From: Brevundimonas sp. UBA6550
Lineage (GTDB): Bacteria > Pseudomonadota > Alphaproteobacteria > Caulobacterales > Caulobacteraceae
Assembly (NCBI RefSeq): GCF_002434505.1
Contig: NZ_DJKE01000008.1
Span: 547,300 to 611,299 of the forward strand
Direction: 5' to 3'
Length of the DNA: 64,000 nt
Every line of letters begins with the position of its first letter. Within the stretch, counting starts at the first letter, position 1. The notes beneath the pieces are model-generated. The model worked only from the letters and a program-made list of their open reading frames with translations. It was not told the origin of the DNA and did not search any database. Below, in pieces: positions 34,510 through 46,285 of this stretch. A program made the position numbers and the translations under genes.

Positions 34510-35628
34510 TTAGAACCCCTGCGCCCGCGCCATGCGTTCGGCGTGGAAGCCGGCGTCGCCCAGCAGTTCGTTCAGCACCCGGACCCGCTTCATGAACAGA
34601 CCGACGTCGAACTCGTCGGTCATGCCGACGCCGCCGTGCATCTGGACCGCCTCCTGCACGGCCAGTTCGGCGACGCGGCCGGCCTTGGCCTTGGCGATGG
34701 AGGCGGCCAGCGAGGCGTTGTCCCGCCCCTCGTCGATGGCCAGTTGCGCGCCCAGCGTCGCGGCCCGCGCCAGCTCCAGTTCAGAGAACAGGTGCGCCGC
34801 CCGGTGCTGCAGCGCCTGAAACTCGCCGATCAGCTTGCCGAACTGTTTGCGGGTCCGCAGATAGTCCATCGTGACCTTGAAGGCCTGGTCGCCCGCGCCG
34901 GTCAGGGTGGAGGCCGCGCAGGCCCGGCCCAGCGTCAGGGCGCCGTCCAGCAGCGCCTCGCCCTGCCCCACGTCGCCGATCACCGCATCGGCGTCGACCG
35001 CCACGTCGGTCAGGGTGACGCGCGCCGCATTGTGCGCGTCGAGCATGGCCGTGCGTTCGACCGCCACGCCCGCCGTCGCCGGATCGACCAGGAACAGGGT
35101 CACGCCCTCCTCCGTACTGGCGACCACGATCAGGGCGTCCGCCACATGGCCGTCCAGCACGAAGGCCTTGGCGCCGTTCAGCCTGAAGCCGTTGCCCGCC
35201 CGCTCGGCCCGCGTGGTGATCCGCGACGGCGCGTGTTTCGCGCCTTCGTCGACGGCCAGGGCCAGGATCGCCTCGCCCGCCGCGATCCGGGGCAGCCAGC
35301 CCTGCTGCGCCTCCGATCCGGCGTCGATCAGCACCTTGGCCGACAGGACCGACGATCCCAGATACGGCGACGGCGTCAGGGTGCGCCCCAGGCTCTCGGC
35401 GATCACCCCGGCCTCGACGGCGCCCAGGCCCATGCCGCCCATCGCCTCGGGAATGATGACGCCGGCGAAGCCCATCTCTCCGAACGCGCGCCAAAGGTCG
35501 CGCGACACGCCGTCGGGATCGCGGTCATCCCTCAGCTTTCGCAGATGAGCGATGGGGGCGTTCTCGTTCAGAAAGCCGTCGGCGGCGTCCTGCAACATCG
35601 TCTGTTCTTCGGTCAGGATCAGCGGCAT
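34510..35628 (-). CDS. Acyl-CoA dehydrogenase (smaller partner)
   Basis: A 372-residue acyl-CoA dehydrogenase fold protein. Domain blocks are GFAGVIIPEAMGGMGLG, the FAD-binding C-terminal region (DYLRTRKQFGKLIGEFQALQ), and VQEAVQMHGGVGMTDEFDV. The Glu of TDEF lies where many family members have the catalytic base. A larger acyl-CoA dehydrogenase gene ends 4 bases upstream, so the two may form a heteromeric enzyme. Substrate unknown. Confidence 0.87.
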   Translation of the reverse strand: MPLILTEEQTMLQDAADGFLNENAPIAHLRKLRDDRDPDGVSRDLWRAFGEMGFAGVIIPEAMGGMGLGAVEAGVIAESLGRTLTPSPYLGSSVLSAKVLIDAGSEAQQGWLPRIAAGEAILALAVDEGAKHAPSRITTRAERAGNGFRLNGAKAFVLDGHVADALIVVASTEEGVTLFLVDPATAGVAVERTAMLDAHNAARVTLTDVAVDADAVIGDVGQGEALLDGALTLGRACAASTLTGAGDQAFKVTMDYLRTRKQFGKLIGEFQALQHRAAHLFSELELARAATLGAQLAIDEGRDNASLAASIAKAKAGRVAELAVQEAVQMHGGVGMTDEFDVGLFMKRVRVLNELLGDAGFHAERMARAQGF

Positions 35629-35632
35629 CGTC

Positions 35633-36814
35633 TCACGCTCCCGGAAGTTGCAGCAGGTGTTTGGCGATGATGTTCAACTGAACTTCGCTGGTTCCACCCT
35701 CGATGGAGTTGGCCTTGGTCCGCAGCCAGTCGCGCGCCGTCTTGCCGTCATGCGACCGTTCGCCCTCCCATTCCAGGGCGTCGGCCCCGCCCGCCGCCAT
35801 CAGCAGTTCGTGCCGCCGCTTGTTCAGCTCGGACCCATAGTATTTCAGCATGGAGGCGATGGCGGGGTGCGCCTGTTTGGCCTTCACCTGATCGCCCACC
35901 CGCTCCATCGCCAGACGGAAGGCGGCGGCGTCGATCTCCAGGTCCGCGATCCGGGCGCGCAGCATCGGCTCGTCCAGCCGCCCGGCCTCGTCCGCGCCGA
36001 TGGCGTCCAGCGCCACCTGCCCCACCGGCCGCCCGCCCCCGACCTCGCCCATGGCGCCGATCATGGTCCGTTCGTGCGCCAACAGATATTTGGCCACGTC
36101 CCAGCCCCGGTTCAGCGTGCCGACCAGGTTTTCCTTCTCCACCCGCACATCGTCGAAGAAGGTCTCGCAGAAGGGCGACTTGCCGCTGATCAGGGTGATC
36201 GGCCGCGTCGTCACGCCCGGCGTCCTCATATCGAACAGCACGAAGCTGATGCCCAGATGCTTGGGCGCCTCCGGGTCGGTCCGCACCAGGCAGAAGATCC
36301 AGTCGGCCTTGTCGGCATAGGAGGTCCAGATCTTCTGGCCATTGACGATCCAATGGTCGCCCCGGTCCTCGGCCCGCGTCTGAATGGACGCCAGATCGGA
36401 CCCCGCGCCCGGCTCGGAATAGCCTTGGCACCAGCGCACTTCGCCGCGCACGATTTCGGGCAGGAAACGCTTCTTCTGCTCTTCGGCGCCGAAGGCCAGC
36501 AACGCCGGGCCCAGCATCCAGACGCCGAAACTGGCCAGGGCCGGCTGCGCCTTGATGCGCCGCAGTTCCGAGGCCAGCACCTTGGCCTCCTCACGGCTCA
36601 GCCCCCCGCCGCCGTATTCCTTGGGCCATTCCGGCGCCGTCCAGCCGCGCGCGCCCATCCGCTCTAGCCATTGCTTGTGCGCCGGCGTCTTGAACTGCGG
36701 GTTTCGCCCGCCCCAGATCATCTCGTCGTCGGCCATCGGCCCGCGACACTCGGCCGGGCAGTTGTCGGCCAGCCATGCGCGGGTCTCGGCGCGGAAGCGC
36801 TCCAGGTCGGTCAT
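35633..36814 (-). CDS. Acyl-CoA dehydrogenase (larger partner)
   Basis: A 393-residue acyl-CoA dehydrogenase. WCQGYSEPGAGSDLAS is the FAD/acyl-CoA contact loop, followed by KIWTSYADKADWIF; the C-terminal signature SIEGGTSEVQLNIIAKHLL holds FAD contacts. The N-terminus is MTDLERFRAETRAWL, typical of the group often paired with a shorter paralogue. I used the ATG at 36814; upstream sequence in frame is not protein-like. The neighbouring gene is its likely subunit partner. Confidence 0.88.
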   Translation of the reverse strand: MTDLERFRAETRAWLADNCPAECRGPMADDEMIWGGRNPQFKTPAHKQWLERMGARGWTAPEWPKEYGGGGLSREEAKVLASELRRIKAQPALASFGVWMLGPALLAFGAEEQKKRFLPEIVRGEVRWCQGYSEPGAGSDLASIQTRAEDRGDHWIVNGQKIWTSYADKADWIFCLVRTDPEAPKHLGISFVLFDMRTPGVTTRPITLISGKSPFCETFFDDVRVEKENLVGTLNRGWDVAKYLLAHERTMIGAMGEVGGGRPVGQVALDAIGADEAGRLDEPMLRARIADLEIDAAAFRLAMERVGDQVKAKQAHPAIASMLKYYGSELNKRRHELLMAAGGADALEWEGERSHDGKTARDWLRTKANSIEGGTSEVQLNIIAKHLLQLPGA

Positions 36815-36932
36815 GCATCGTCTCCCATTCGTCCCCGCTGACGGCCGCAGCCGCCGCGAAGGGATCGTTGGAAACGAGCTTATCTTCGAAATCGTCCGCT
36901 TAGGAAGCGAAACCTGAATGCCGATCACTTAG

Positions 36933-36947
36933 CTGACGTAACGTCAG
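36933..36947. repeat. 15-base palindrome over the rodA stop
   Basis: CTGACGT-A-ACGTCAG, a perfect 7-base inverted repeat with a single central base, spans the rodA stop codon (TGA at 36946-36944, read on the minus strand). It may be a binding site or chance; no T-run follows. Confidence 0.35.
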
Positions 36948-38098
36948 ATCAACCCATGCCCCTTGGGCAGTTCGGCATAACGGTGGACCCGGGTGGCCAT
37001 GACCAGCCCAAAGCCGATCATCACCGTAAGCATCACCGTGCCGCCATAGGACAGCAGCGGCATCGGCACCCCGACCACGGGCGCCAACCCCATCACCATC
37101 GCCCCGTTGATCAGCACATAAAGCGCGAAGGTCGCCGTCACCCCCGACGCCGCCAATCGCCCGAAGTGACTGTGCGACAGCGACGCGATCCTCAGCGAGA
37201 TCAGGATAATGGCCGCGTAACAGGCCAACAGGGTGAAGGTGCCCACGAAGCCGAACTCTTCGGCGAAGGCGGCGAAGATGAAGTCGGTCTGGCGTTCGGG
37301 CAGGAACTCCAGCTGGCTTTGACTGCCCAGGCCGAAGCCGCGTCCCAGCGGACCGCCCGATCCCATGGCGATCTTGGACTGCACGATCTGATAGCCCTTG
37401 TCCGCCATATCGGCCTCGGGGCTCAGGAAGGTCAGCACGCGGTGGCGCTGATAGTCGTGCATCCCGAACATCACATAGGGCGGCACCAGAACCGCCGCCG
37501 CCACAATCAGCGGCACGATGATCCGCCAGCTCAGGCCCGCCACGAACATCATCGCCGCCCCCGTCAGGCCGATCAGCATGGCCGAACCCAGGTCCGGCTG
37601 GTGCGCGACCAGCAGGAACGGCAGGCCGATGATCCCCACGGGGAAGATCAGCTTCCAGTGGAAACTCGCCTCCTTGGCCGAGGCACCGTGATACCAGCGG
37701 GCCAGGGCCAGAACGACGCCGATCTTCATGATCTCGGACGGCTGGATGCGGGTGAAGCCCAGGTCCAGCCAGCGCGTCGCCCCCAGCGCATGATACCCCA
37801 GCGGCGTCTCCACCAGCGCCAGCAGGAACAGCGCCAGCCCATAGATCGGATAGGCCAGCGCGAACCAGTAGCGGATGGTGATCAACGACAGCGCCAGCAT
37901 CAGCGCCAGGCACATGCCGAAGCGGATCAGGTGTTTGGCCGCCCACGGCGACCACGATCCACCCGCCACCGAATACAGCATCATCGCGCCGGTGCCGGCG
38001 ACCACGCACAGCAGCGCCGTCAGCCGCCAATCGATCTGGCCCAGCTTGGTCGAGACGCGCTCGCGCTCGCCGGGTCGCGACAGGGCCGAGGCGGTCAA
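36944..38098 (-). CDS. rodA: Rod-shape glycosyltransferase RodA (MrdB, SEDS family)
   Basis: A 384-residue membrane protein with ~10 helices. SEDS motifs are present: LGATRWLDLGFTRIQPSE, the catalytic region VAHQPDLGSAMLIG with the conserved Asp, and GVPMPLLSYGGT at the C-terminus. It polymerises glycan strands during elongation with PBP2. The start is a TTG at 38098 in a TTGA overlap with the PBP2 stop; no ATG or GTG is available before the first helix. It is the last gene of the mre-rod operon. Confidence 0.95.
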   Translation of the reverse strand: MTASALSRPGERERVSTKLGQIDWRLTALLCVVAGTGAMMLYSVAGGSWSPWAAKHLIRFGMCLALMLALSLITIRYWFALAYPIYGLALFLLALVETPLGYHALGATRWLDLGFTRIQPSEIMKIGVVLALARWYHGASAKEASFHWKLIFPVGIIGLPFLLVAHQPDLGSAMLIGLTGAAMMFVAGLSWRIIVPLIVAAAVLVPPYVMFGMHDYQRHRVLTFLSPEADMADKGYQIVQSKIAMGSGGPLGRGFGLGSQSQLEFLPERQTDFIFAAFAEEFGFVGTFTLLACYAAIILISLRIASLSHSHFGRLAASGVTATFALYVLINGAMVMGLAPVVGVPMPLLSYGGTVMLTVMIGFGLVMATRVHRYAELPKGHGLI

Positions 38099-40125
38099 CG
38101 GCCCGGCTCGGACAGATAGGGGCGCGGGCCGCTGGTCGTGCTGGGGGTCGCGCGCGCCGGCTCCGGCGGGGCGACCACGTCCGGCTCGGGCGCTGCGCCG
38201 ACCACGCCGTCCTCGACGATGGCGTCGCCGGTCGGCTCGGGCGGCGGGGGCCGCTCGATACGCGCGCGCATGTCCGGGTCCTTCAGCAGGACGGTGCGCA
38301 TCACCTCTCTCGCGCGCGGCGCGCCGGCCGTGGCCCCGCCCTTGCCGCCGTGCTCGACGATGATCGCGACCGCATAGCGCGGCGCATCCACCGGGGCGAA
38401 GGCGACGAACAGATTGTGGTCCTTCAGCGCCCAGATGTCGCTCTTGCGCGACCCGGTGCCGTAGTTGCGCACCTGGGCCGTGCCGGTCTTGCCGGCCATC
38501 TGGATGTCGCCCAGGCCCAGCTGGCTCTGGCGATAGGCGGTGCCGGATCGGTCGTTGGCCACCGCGATCATGCCCTGGCGCACATATTCGATATGTTCGG
38601 GCTTGAACGGCAGGTCGGGCGCCTCGGCCCCGCTGGGCTGTTCGACCCCGCCGATGGACTTGATCAGACGCGGCTGCAGCGCCTTCTTGCCGTTGGCCAG
38701 CCGCGAGGTCATGACCGCCAGCTGCAGGGCGTTGACGGTGATCGCCCCCTGGCCGATGGCGACCGAAGTCGTCTCGCCGGGGTGCCAGACCGGATCGCGC
38801 GGGAAGGTCCGCGCCTTCCATTCGGTCGAGGGCAGCAGCCCCTTCTTCTGATTGTCCACGCCGATGTCGAACGTATGCTCGAACCCGACGGCCAGCGCCG
38901 CCTTGCGGATGTTGTCCACGCCCGCCCGGTTGCACATGGCGTAGAAATAGACGTCGCACGAGTTCTTGATGGCGTTGTGCATGTTTTGCACGCCATGCCG
39001 CCCCCAGCAGCGCTGCACCCTGTTGCCGGTGCGATAGGCGCCGGTGCAGACCACGGTGAGATTGGGATCGACCCCGGCTTCCAGCAGGGCCAGCGCCGTG
39101 GTGGGCTTGAACGTCGATCCCGGCGGGAAGGTGCCGTTGATCGTCTTGTCCAGCAGGGGCTTGCGCTCATAGTCGGCCAGGGCGCGATAGGTCTTGGTCG
39201 GCACCCCGCCGACGAACAGGTTCGGATCGAACGACGGCGCCGACATCATGCACAGGATGTCGCCGTTGCGGACATCCATCACGACGCAGGCGCCGGACTC
39301 GTCGCCGAACACCTCCAACGCCCGGTTCTGCACGTCGGCGTCCAGCGTCAGCACGACTTCCTTGCCGGGCACGGCCGGGCGCGACCCGCCGATGTCCTCG
39401 GCCACCACGCGCCCGCGCGCATCCACCTCGACCCGGTTGCCGCCCGGTTCGCCGCGAAGCGACACGTCCAGCGCCTTTTCGACGCCCTGACGCCCGATGC
39501 GGAAGCTGGGATTGAACAGCAGCGGCGGCGGCTGCTGGCCCTTGTCGCGCAGCGCCTTCACGTCGCGGTCCGACACCTTGGCCACATAGCCGACGACGTG
39601 GGCGAAGGCCCCGCCGAACGGATAGTATCGGGCCTCGTTCATATCCACCATCACGCCGGGCAGTTCGTTGGCGTACTGATTGACCTTGGCGAACTCCTCC
39701 CAGGTCAGGTCGCTCTTGACCGGCACGGGATTGAACTTGGAGGCCGCATTGACGTCGCGGATGATGGCGCGTCGGCGCTCCAGCGTGTCGGGCAGCACCT
39801 GGCCCAAGAGGTCCAGCGTCTGGTCCAGATCCTTGGTCTCGTCGCGCACGACCAGCACGCGGAAGCTGGGCCGGTTGCCGGCGATGACGACGCCGTTGCG
39901 GTCCTTGATCAGGCCGCGCGGCGGCGGCACCATGCGGAAGTTAAACTGGTTCTGCGACGACAGGGTCGCATATTCCTGGGCCTGCACGACCTGCAGCTGA
40001 CCCAGCCGGCCGATCAGCGCCGTGATCCCCAGCGCCGTGGCCCCGCCCACGATGAAGGTGCGCCGCAGGAAGGAGCCCTGCCGCTCGTTGACGTCTTCGA
40101 AGAAGATGGAGGGTTCGCCGCTCAT
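38095..40125 (-). CDS. mrdA: Penicillin-binding protein 2 (MrdA), elongation transpeptidase
   Basis: A 676-residue class B PBP. One N-terminal helix (FIVGGATALGITALIGRLG) precedes the dimerisation domain. The transpeptidase has SxxK in PPGSTFKPT (active Ser), SxN-like SCD in KNSCDVYF, and KTGTAQV. A Pro/Glu-rich tail of ~55 residues ends the protein. It cross-links peptidoglycan at the elongasome with RodA and MreBCD. The ATG at 40125 overlaps mreD's stop (ATGA). The TTGA link to rodA implies coupled translation of the enzyme pair. Confidence 0.95.
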   Translation of the reverse strand: MSGEPSIFFEDVNERQGSFLRRTFIVGGATALGITALIGRLGQLQVVQAQEYATLSSQNQFNFRMVPPPRGLIKDRNGVVIAGNRPSFRVLVVRDETKDLDQTLDLLGQVLPDTLERRRAIIRDVNAASKFNPVPVKSDLTWEEFAKVNQYANELPGVMVDMNEARYYPFGGAFAHVVGYVAKVSDRDVKALRDKGQQPPPLLFNPSFRIGRQGVEKALDVSLRGEPGGNRVEVDARGRVVAEDIGGSRPAVPGKEVVLTLDADVQNRALEVFGDESGACVVMDVRNGDILCMMSAPSFDPNLFVGGVPTKTYRALADYERKPLLDKTINGTFPPGSTFKPTTALALLEAGVDPNLTVVCTGAYRTGNRVQRCWGRHGVQNMHNAIKNSCDVYFYAMCNRAGVDNIRKAALAVGFEHTFDIGVDNQKKGLLPSTEWKARTFPRDPVWHPGETTSVAIGQGAITVNALQLAVMTSRLANGKKALQPRLIKSIGGVEQPSGAEAPDLPFKPEHIEYVRQGMIAVANDRSGTAYRQSQLGLGDIQMAGKTGTAQVRNYGTGSRKSDIWALKDHNLFVAFAPVDAPRYAVAIIVEHGGKGGATAGAPRAREVMRTVLLKDPDMRARIERPPPPEPTGDAIVEDGVVGAAPEPDVVAPPEPARATPSTTSGPRPYLSEPGR

Positions 40126-40640
40126 CGGAACCGAATATCCCCGTCGTCGAACCGATCCAGCATCCAATTGGCCACGGGATACAGCATCAGCGTCGGCGCG
40201 ATCTGCGCGACCAGCGGCGCGATGGCCGGCGCATTGGCCGCCCGCACCGCCACGATCATATAGGCCAGTCCAAAGGCGCCCAGCGTGCAGGCCGCATAGG
40301 CGCCGAACCGGATCAGCCCCTCATGCCCCGCCATCAGATTGCGCGACATCAGGACCGTGAAATAGACCGCCATCAGACACAGCGCCCACAGGCCCAAGGG
40401 CGCGTTCCAGAACAGGTCCAGAAACAGTCCCAGGGCGAACAGCACCGCCGGCGCCGTCATCGACGGCCGGATCAGCGGCCAGGCGAAGGCCAGGATCATG
40501 GGCGCGACCGGCTCGGGCAGATGCAGGCCGAACAGCTGCACCGGCGTCGCTAGAACCACGGTGGCGGCGACGGCGGCCAGGGCCGGATAGACGATCCACT
40601 GCAGGGGCCCGACGACCCGAACCGCGACCGGCCGTCTCAC
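40122..40640 (-). CDS. mreD: Rod-shape determining protein MreD
   Basis: A 172-residue protein with five or six membrane helices. The family pattern is visible in LFALGLFLDLFWNAPLGLWAL, which includes the conserved Asp. MreD is an integral part of the elongasome linking MreC with PBP2/RodA. It starts at GTG 40640 in a GTGA overlap with mreC, and its stop overlaps the PBP2 start. Confidence 0.9.
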   Translation of the reverse strand: MRRPVAVRVVGPLQWIVYPALAAVAATVVLATPVQLFGLHLPEPVAPMILAFAWPLIRPSMTAPAVLFALGLFLDLFWNAPLGLWALCLMAVYFTVLMSRNLMAGHEGLIRFGAYAACTLGAFGLAYMIVAVRAANAPAIAPLVAQIAPTLMLYPVANWMLDRFDDGDIRFR

Positions 40641-41809
40641 AGCGCGCCCCCCGGCGCTGGTGCGGGCGCGGGCGTCGCGGCCGGAACGGTGGGGCCGGCG
40701 GCCGGCGTCTGGGGCGCGCGCGCGGCCGGCCGAGGCGTCGCCGGCGCAGGACGGGTCGTGGCTGCGGCAGGCGGCGTGGCCGCAGGGGTCGCAGCGACGG
40801 CGGCGGCCGCCCTCGCCCGCTCAGCCTGTTGCTGGGCCTGGGCCTGTTGCGCGGCCTGACGACGCGCGGCGGCGTCGCGAATGGCGCTCAGTTCGGCCGC
40901 GTTCGGCTCCGGCGCCGTGGTCAGGCCCGCCAGCGGCGGCGCGTTCAACGCCTCGGGACTGACCAGCTGGCCGAAGCTCTGGAACAGCAGCACCCGCACA
41001 TAGTCCACCGCGCCGTGATCGCTGAACAGCTTGACCCGCCAGGCGCCGTCCACACCCTTGGCCGCCACGCCGACGGGCAGGCCGCGCGGCAGACCGCCGC
41101 CGTCGCCCGAACTCAGAATCCGGTCGCCCGCCTGAACGGCGCCCGCGCCGCGAATGAACTCCAGGCGCGGGCTGTCGCCGCCGTCGCCGGTCAACATGGC
41201 GCGCGCATCGGTGCGTTCGATCATGACCGGCGTGCGCGACGCCACGTCGGTCAGCAGCACCATCCGGCTGACGCCCGAGGTGACGCCCGTAATCCGTCCG
41301 ACCAGGCCATGTTCGCTGATGACCGGATTGCCGATCCGCACGCCCTGGGCCGAACCGACGTCCAGCAGCTTGGCGCGATTGAACGGCCCGCGCGCGTCCG
41401 AAATCGCCCGCCCCGTCGCCATGGCCACCGCCGGCTCGACCCGCAGGCCCAGCATGGCTTCGTAGCGGCTGTTGACGTTCTTCAGCGCGATCGCCTGGTC
41501 GCGCCATTCGCGCAGTTCGGCGTTCTCGGCCTTCAGCCGCCGGTTCTCGCCGATGGCGAAGAAATAGCCGCCGATATAGTCGCGCACGCCTCCGGCCCAG
41601 CGCACGGGCGCCGCCAGAACGCCGCCGACCGGCCCGGCCGCCGTCTCGAACCCGCCGCGCGCCGCGCCGACGCTGGAGCCGCCCTCGGCCGTCGGCCGGT
41701 CGCCCAGCAACAGCACGACGGCCGCGACGATGGCCACGACTGCGACCACCGCGGCGGTCCAGACCAGCGGCACCTTGATGTTCTCAAAAGGTCCGTCGCG
41801 AAACGCCAC
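40637..41809 (-). CDS. mreC: Rod-shape determining protein MreC
   Basis: A ~390-residue protein. One N-terminal helix (WTAAVVAVVAIVAAVVLLLG) precedes a coiled coil (RRLKAENAELREWRDQAIAL) and the periplasmic beta-barrel domain (LLDVGSAQGVRIGNPVISEH, SGDGGGLPRGLPVG). The last ~100 residues are an Ala/Pro/Gln-rich tail of low complexity. MreC activates PBP2 in the elongasome. The GTG at 41809 with GAAAGG upstream is preferred; a TTG at 41827 adds six residues. A hairpin separates mreB from mreC. Confidence 0.93.
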   Translation of the reverse strand: MAFRDGPFENIKVPLVWTAAVVAVVAIVAAVVLLLGDRPTAEGGSSVGAARGGFETAAGPVGGVLAAPVRWAGGVRDYIGGYFFAIGENRRLKAENAELREWRDQAIALKNVNSRYEAMLGLRVEPAVAMATGRAISDARGPFNRAKLLDVGSAQGVRIGNPVISEHGLVGRITGVTSGVSRMVLLTDVASRTPVMIERTDARAMLTGDGGDSPRLEFIRGAGAVQAGDRILSSGDGGGLPRGLPVGVAAKGVDGAWRVKLFSDHGAVDYVRVLLFQSFGQLVSPEALNAPPLAGLTTAPEPNAAELSAIRDAAARRQAAQQAQAQQQAERARAAAAVAATPAATPPAAATTRPAPATPRPAARAPQTPAAGPTVPAATPAPAPAPGGAL

Positions 41810-41926
41810 GGGCGACCTTTCACTCAAAAGGATTGGAATCGGCGGGACGCCACCCGCCGCACGCCCTGCCTATCGCAAAATCAAGGCCGGAATGGAACCG
41901 TGATCGTGCAGGCGGGGCAAGGATTT

Positions 41927-41950
41927 GCGGCCAAGCTTTCGCCTGGCCGC
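41927..41950. terminator. Hairpin between mreB and mreC
   Basis: GCGGCCA (41927-41933) and TGGCCGC (41944-41950) form a 7-base stem in the 160-base gap between mreB and mreC. There is no T-run, so it may attenuate transcription or stabilise mRNA rather than terminate fully. That would help keep MreB more abundant than MreC. Confidence 0.4.
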
Positions 41951-41970
41951 CAAGGGGTCGAACGGCGCGA

Positions 41971-43047
<1,077 letters not shown>

Positions 43048-43264
43048 TCAGTGTTCGCAGTCGACCTGGCGACGCCCAACTGCCTCGACATCCCCACGCC
43101 GGACAGTTCCTGATCGTATTCGCCACGCCTACCGACGGCGGGTTTGCCTGTAAGAAAACGGGAATACAAGCCCCGATGACGGTCTCGTCATAACAGAACC
43201 CTGCGCCGGCGCCGCCGGACTGGGGATACCGAACCGCAGCGCCCGGCTCCCAGCCGTCGGATCG

Positions 43265-43882
43265 TCAGACGGCGGACAATCCCTCGGCCGCCAGCACGCG
43301 CTGCACGGCCGGCCGGGCCTGCATCCGGTCCAGGTGATCGTTCAGCCTGGGGAACCGCGCCGGGTCCAGGAAGCCGGCCTGACGCCCCCAGCGGGTGAAG
43401 ACGCTCAGATAGCCGTCCGCCACCGTATAGGCCTCGCCCATCGCCCACGGCCCCTTGAACAGGGCGTCCTCGACCAGCCGGTATTTGACCAGGGCGGCCT
43501 CCAGCGCCGCGGCCTTGGCCTCGCCCTGCAGCGGAGGCCGTGCGAACAGGGCGCGCGACACCGCCGGATGCAGCGACGCCCCGAGGAAGCCGTTGAAGGA
43601 TTGCATCTTGCCGAAGTTGAAGCTGGAGCCGTTGTCGGCCAGCTTCGCCTCGGGATGGGTCTGGGCGACATAGCCCATGATGACGAGGTTCTCGGTCAGC
43701 ACGCCCTCGTCCGTCACCAGGGCAGGGGTCACGCCCGCCGGATTGATCGCCAGATATTCCGGCGTCTTCTGCTCACCGGCCTTCAGGTCGATCCTGACCG
43801 TCTCATAGTCCGCGCCCGCCTCTTCAAGCGCGATATGCGAGGCCATGGCGCAGGCGCCGGGCGAATAATAGAGCTTCAGCAT
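43265..43882 (-). CDS. Glutathione S-transferase
   Basis: A 205-residue GST. The thioredoxin-like N-terminal domain is MLKLYYSPGACAMASHIALE with the Ser/Cys active-site turn; INPAGVTPAL has the cis-Pro and TENLVIMGYVA the GSH-binding Glu. The helical C-terminal domain has the N-capping Asp in YTVADGYLSVF. It resembles beta-class GSTs and probably conjugates or reduces electrophiles. It lies 5 bases downstream of the TVP38-family gene on the same strand. Confidence 0.9.
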   Translation of the reverse strand: MLKLYYSPGACAMASHIALEEAGADYETVRIDLKAGEQKTPEYLAINPAGVTPALVTDEGVLTENLVIMGYVAQTHPEAKLADNGSSFNFGKMQSFNGFLGASLHPAVSRALFARPPLQGEAKAAALEAALVKYRLVEDALFKGPWAMGEAYTVADGYLSVFTRWGRQAGFLDPARFPRLNDHLDRMQARPAVQRVLAAEGLSAV

Positions 43883-43887
43883 CGCCT

Positions 43888-44601
43888 TCAGTCTCCTCTG
43901 GCGGCTTCGCGCCGCTTGACCAGTTCCCGCACGACCAGCATCAGCCCCAGCCACGCCAGGGCCACGCCCGCCAATATGGCCGACGTCCAGATCCCATCGC
44001 CGCTGACCGCCGTCATGAACGATCCGCCGAAGAAGGCCACCAGCGCCGTCTTGGGCAACACGCCCAACGCGCAGCCGGCCAGAAAGCCCATGAACGACGC
44101 CCGCGCCGCGCCGAACGCCATGTTCACGACGATGAAGGGCGCCGAGGGCACATTGCGGATCATGAAGCTGGCGTAGAAGGCGTTCTTGCCGACGAACCGC
44201 GTCAGCCGCCCCACCGTCTTGCCGCCGTGCCGTTCCAGCAGCCGCGCCGTCGGCCCGCGCCCCAGCCAATAGGTCACGCCCGCCGACACCACGGTCGCGA
44301 TCCAGCTGTAGAGGAAGCCGAACCACGGTCCGAACGCCACCACGCAGGCGGCGATCAGGATGAACTGCGGCGCGCCGAAGAAGGCCGAAACGGTGAAGAC
44401 CACGATGGCGGCGACCAGCCCCCACGGCCCATGGCGAAACCCGGCCAGCCAGGCTTCCAGCCGTCCCTCGGCGTCCAGGCCCAGCTGGCTCTTGCCCACC
44501 GCGAACAGGGCGATCATGGCGCCCAGCAGCAAGGCCGTCGCCAGCACCGCGCGCCAGCGACGCGCCTCCATGTTCGACAGGAAATCGATGATCCAGCGCA
44601 T
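43888..44601 (-). CDS. TVP38/TMEM64-family (DedA-like) membrane protein
   Basis: A 237-residue protein with about five hydrophobic segments. The SNARE-associated/VTT core is recognisable: FFGAPQFILIAACVVAFGPW, then FMIRNVPSAPFIVVNMAFGA and ASFMGFLAGCALGVLPKT. The family is thought to move lipids between leaflets. The start ATG follows a 122-base gap divergent from the aspartate aminotransferase gene. Confidence 0.85.
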   Translation of the reverse strand: MRWIIDFLSNMEARRWRAVLATALLLGAMIALFAVGKSQLGLDAEGRLEAWLAGFRHGPWGLVAAIVVFTVSAFFGAPQFILIAACVVAFGPWFGFLYSWIATVVSAGVTYWLGRGPTARLLERHGGKTVGRLTRFVGKNAFYASFMIRNVPSAPFIVVNMAFGAARASFMGFLAGCALGVLPKTALVAFFGGSFMTAVSGDGIWTSAILAGVALAWLGLMLVVRELVKRREAARGD

Positions 44602-44699
44602 CAGACCGGCCGCTTATCACCCGCCGCCTGTATTAGCGAGCGTCAGCGCATTGTCCCGCGCGGCGACGGCGCGTAAACAACCCCGCCTCCCCGGCATGA

Positions 44700-45929
<1,230 letters not shown>

Positions 45930-45938
45930 TCAAATCCA

Positions 45939-45962
45939 GGGCGGAGGCTCCGGCCTCCGCCC
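45939..45962. terminator. Hairpin between aspartate aminotransferase and the lipoprotein gene
   Basis: GGGCGGAGGC and GCCTCCGCCC make a perfect 10-base stem with a TCCG loop between two convergent genes. It has no T-run on either side, so termination may be weak or bidirectional. Confidence 0.55.
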
Positions 45963-45980
45963 GCTATCGCCGATCTCGGC

Positions 45981-46256
45981 CTATTTGACCGGCTGCACAT
46001 AGACGACCCGGCATTCGCCATCGACGGTCGTATAGCGGTTGTTGGCGGCGTCGACGAAGGCGATCCGGCCGCCGTCGTTGTATTCGACCTTGCCCGTCGA
46101 CCGCCCCTTGAAGGTCTCGACCCCATAGGTCCAGCAGGTGATGTCCGCCGGCTTGTCGCCCCAGGTGGCGTCGTTGCGCGCGCGCCGGCTGTCGGTGCAG
46201 GCGGACAGGGCGCTGGTCAGGGCGAAGGCGACGATGGCGGAGGCGAGAGCTTTCAT
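45981..46256 (-). CDS. Small putative lipoprotein
   Basis: 91 residues. A lipoprotein signal (MKALASAIVAFALTSALSA then C) is followed by a ~70-residue polar domain with two further Cys (ITCWTYG, DGECRVVY) that may form a disulfide in the periplasm. I do not recognise a domain family. It stands alone between convergent aspartate aminotransferase and the end of the secDF operon. The hydrophobic signal and lipobox favour the ATG at 46256. Confidence 0.72.
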   Translation of the reverse strand: MKALASAIVAFALTSALSACTDSRRARNDATWGDKPADITCWTYGVETFKGRSTGKVEYNDGGRIAFVDAANNRYTTVDGECRVVYVQPVK

Positions 46257-46285
46257 AAGCCTAGCCTTGAATGGACGCCGGCCAA

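Noticed and set aside
40637..40960. The Ala/Pro/Gln-rich tail of MreC as a separate or foreign gene
   Set aside because: It is in frame with MreC, shares its composition, and such tails are common in Caulobacterales MreC.
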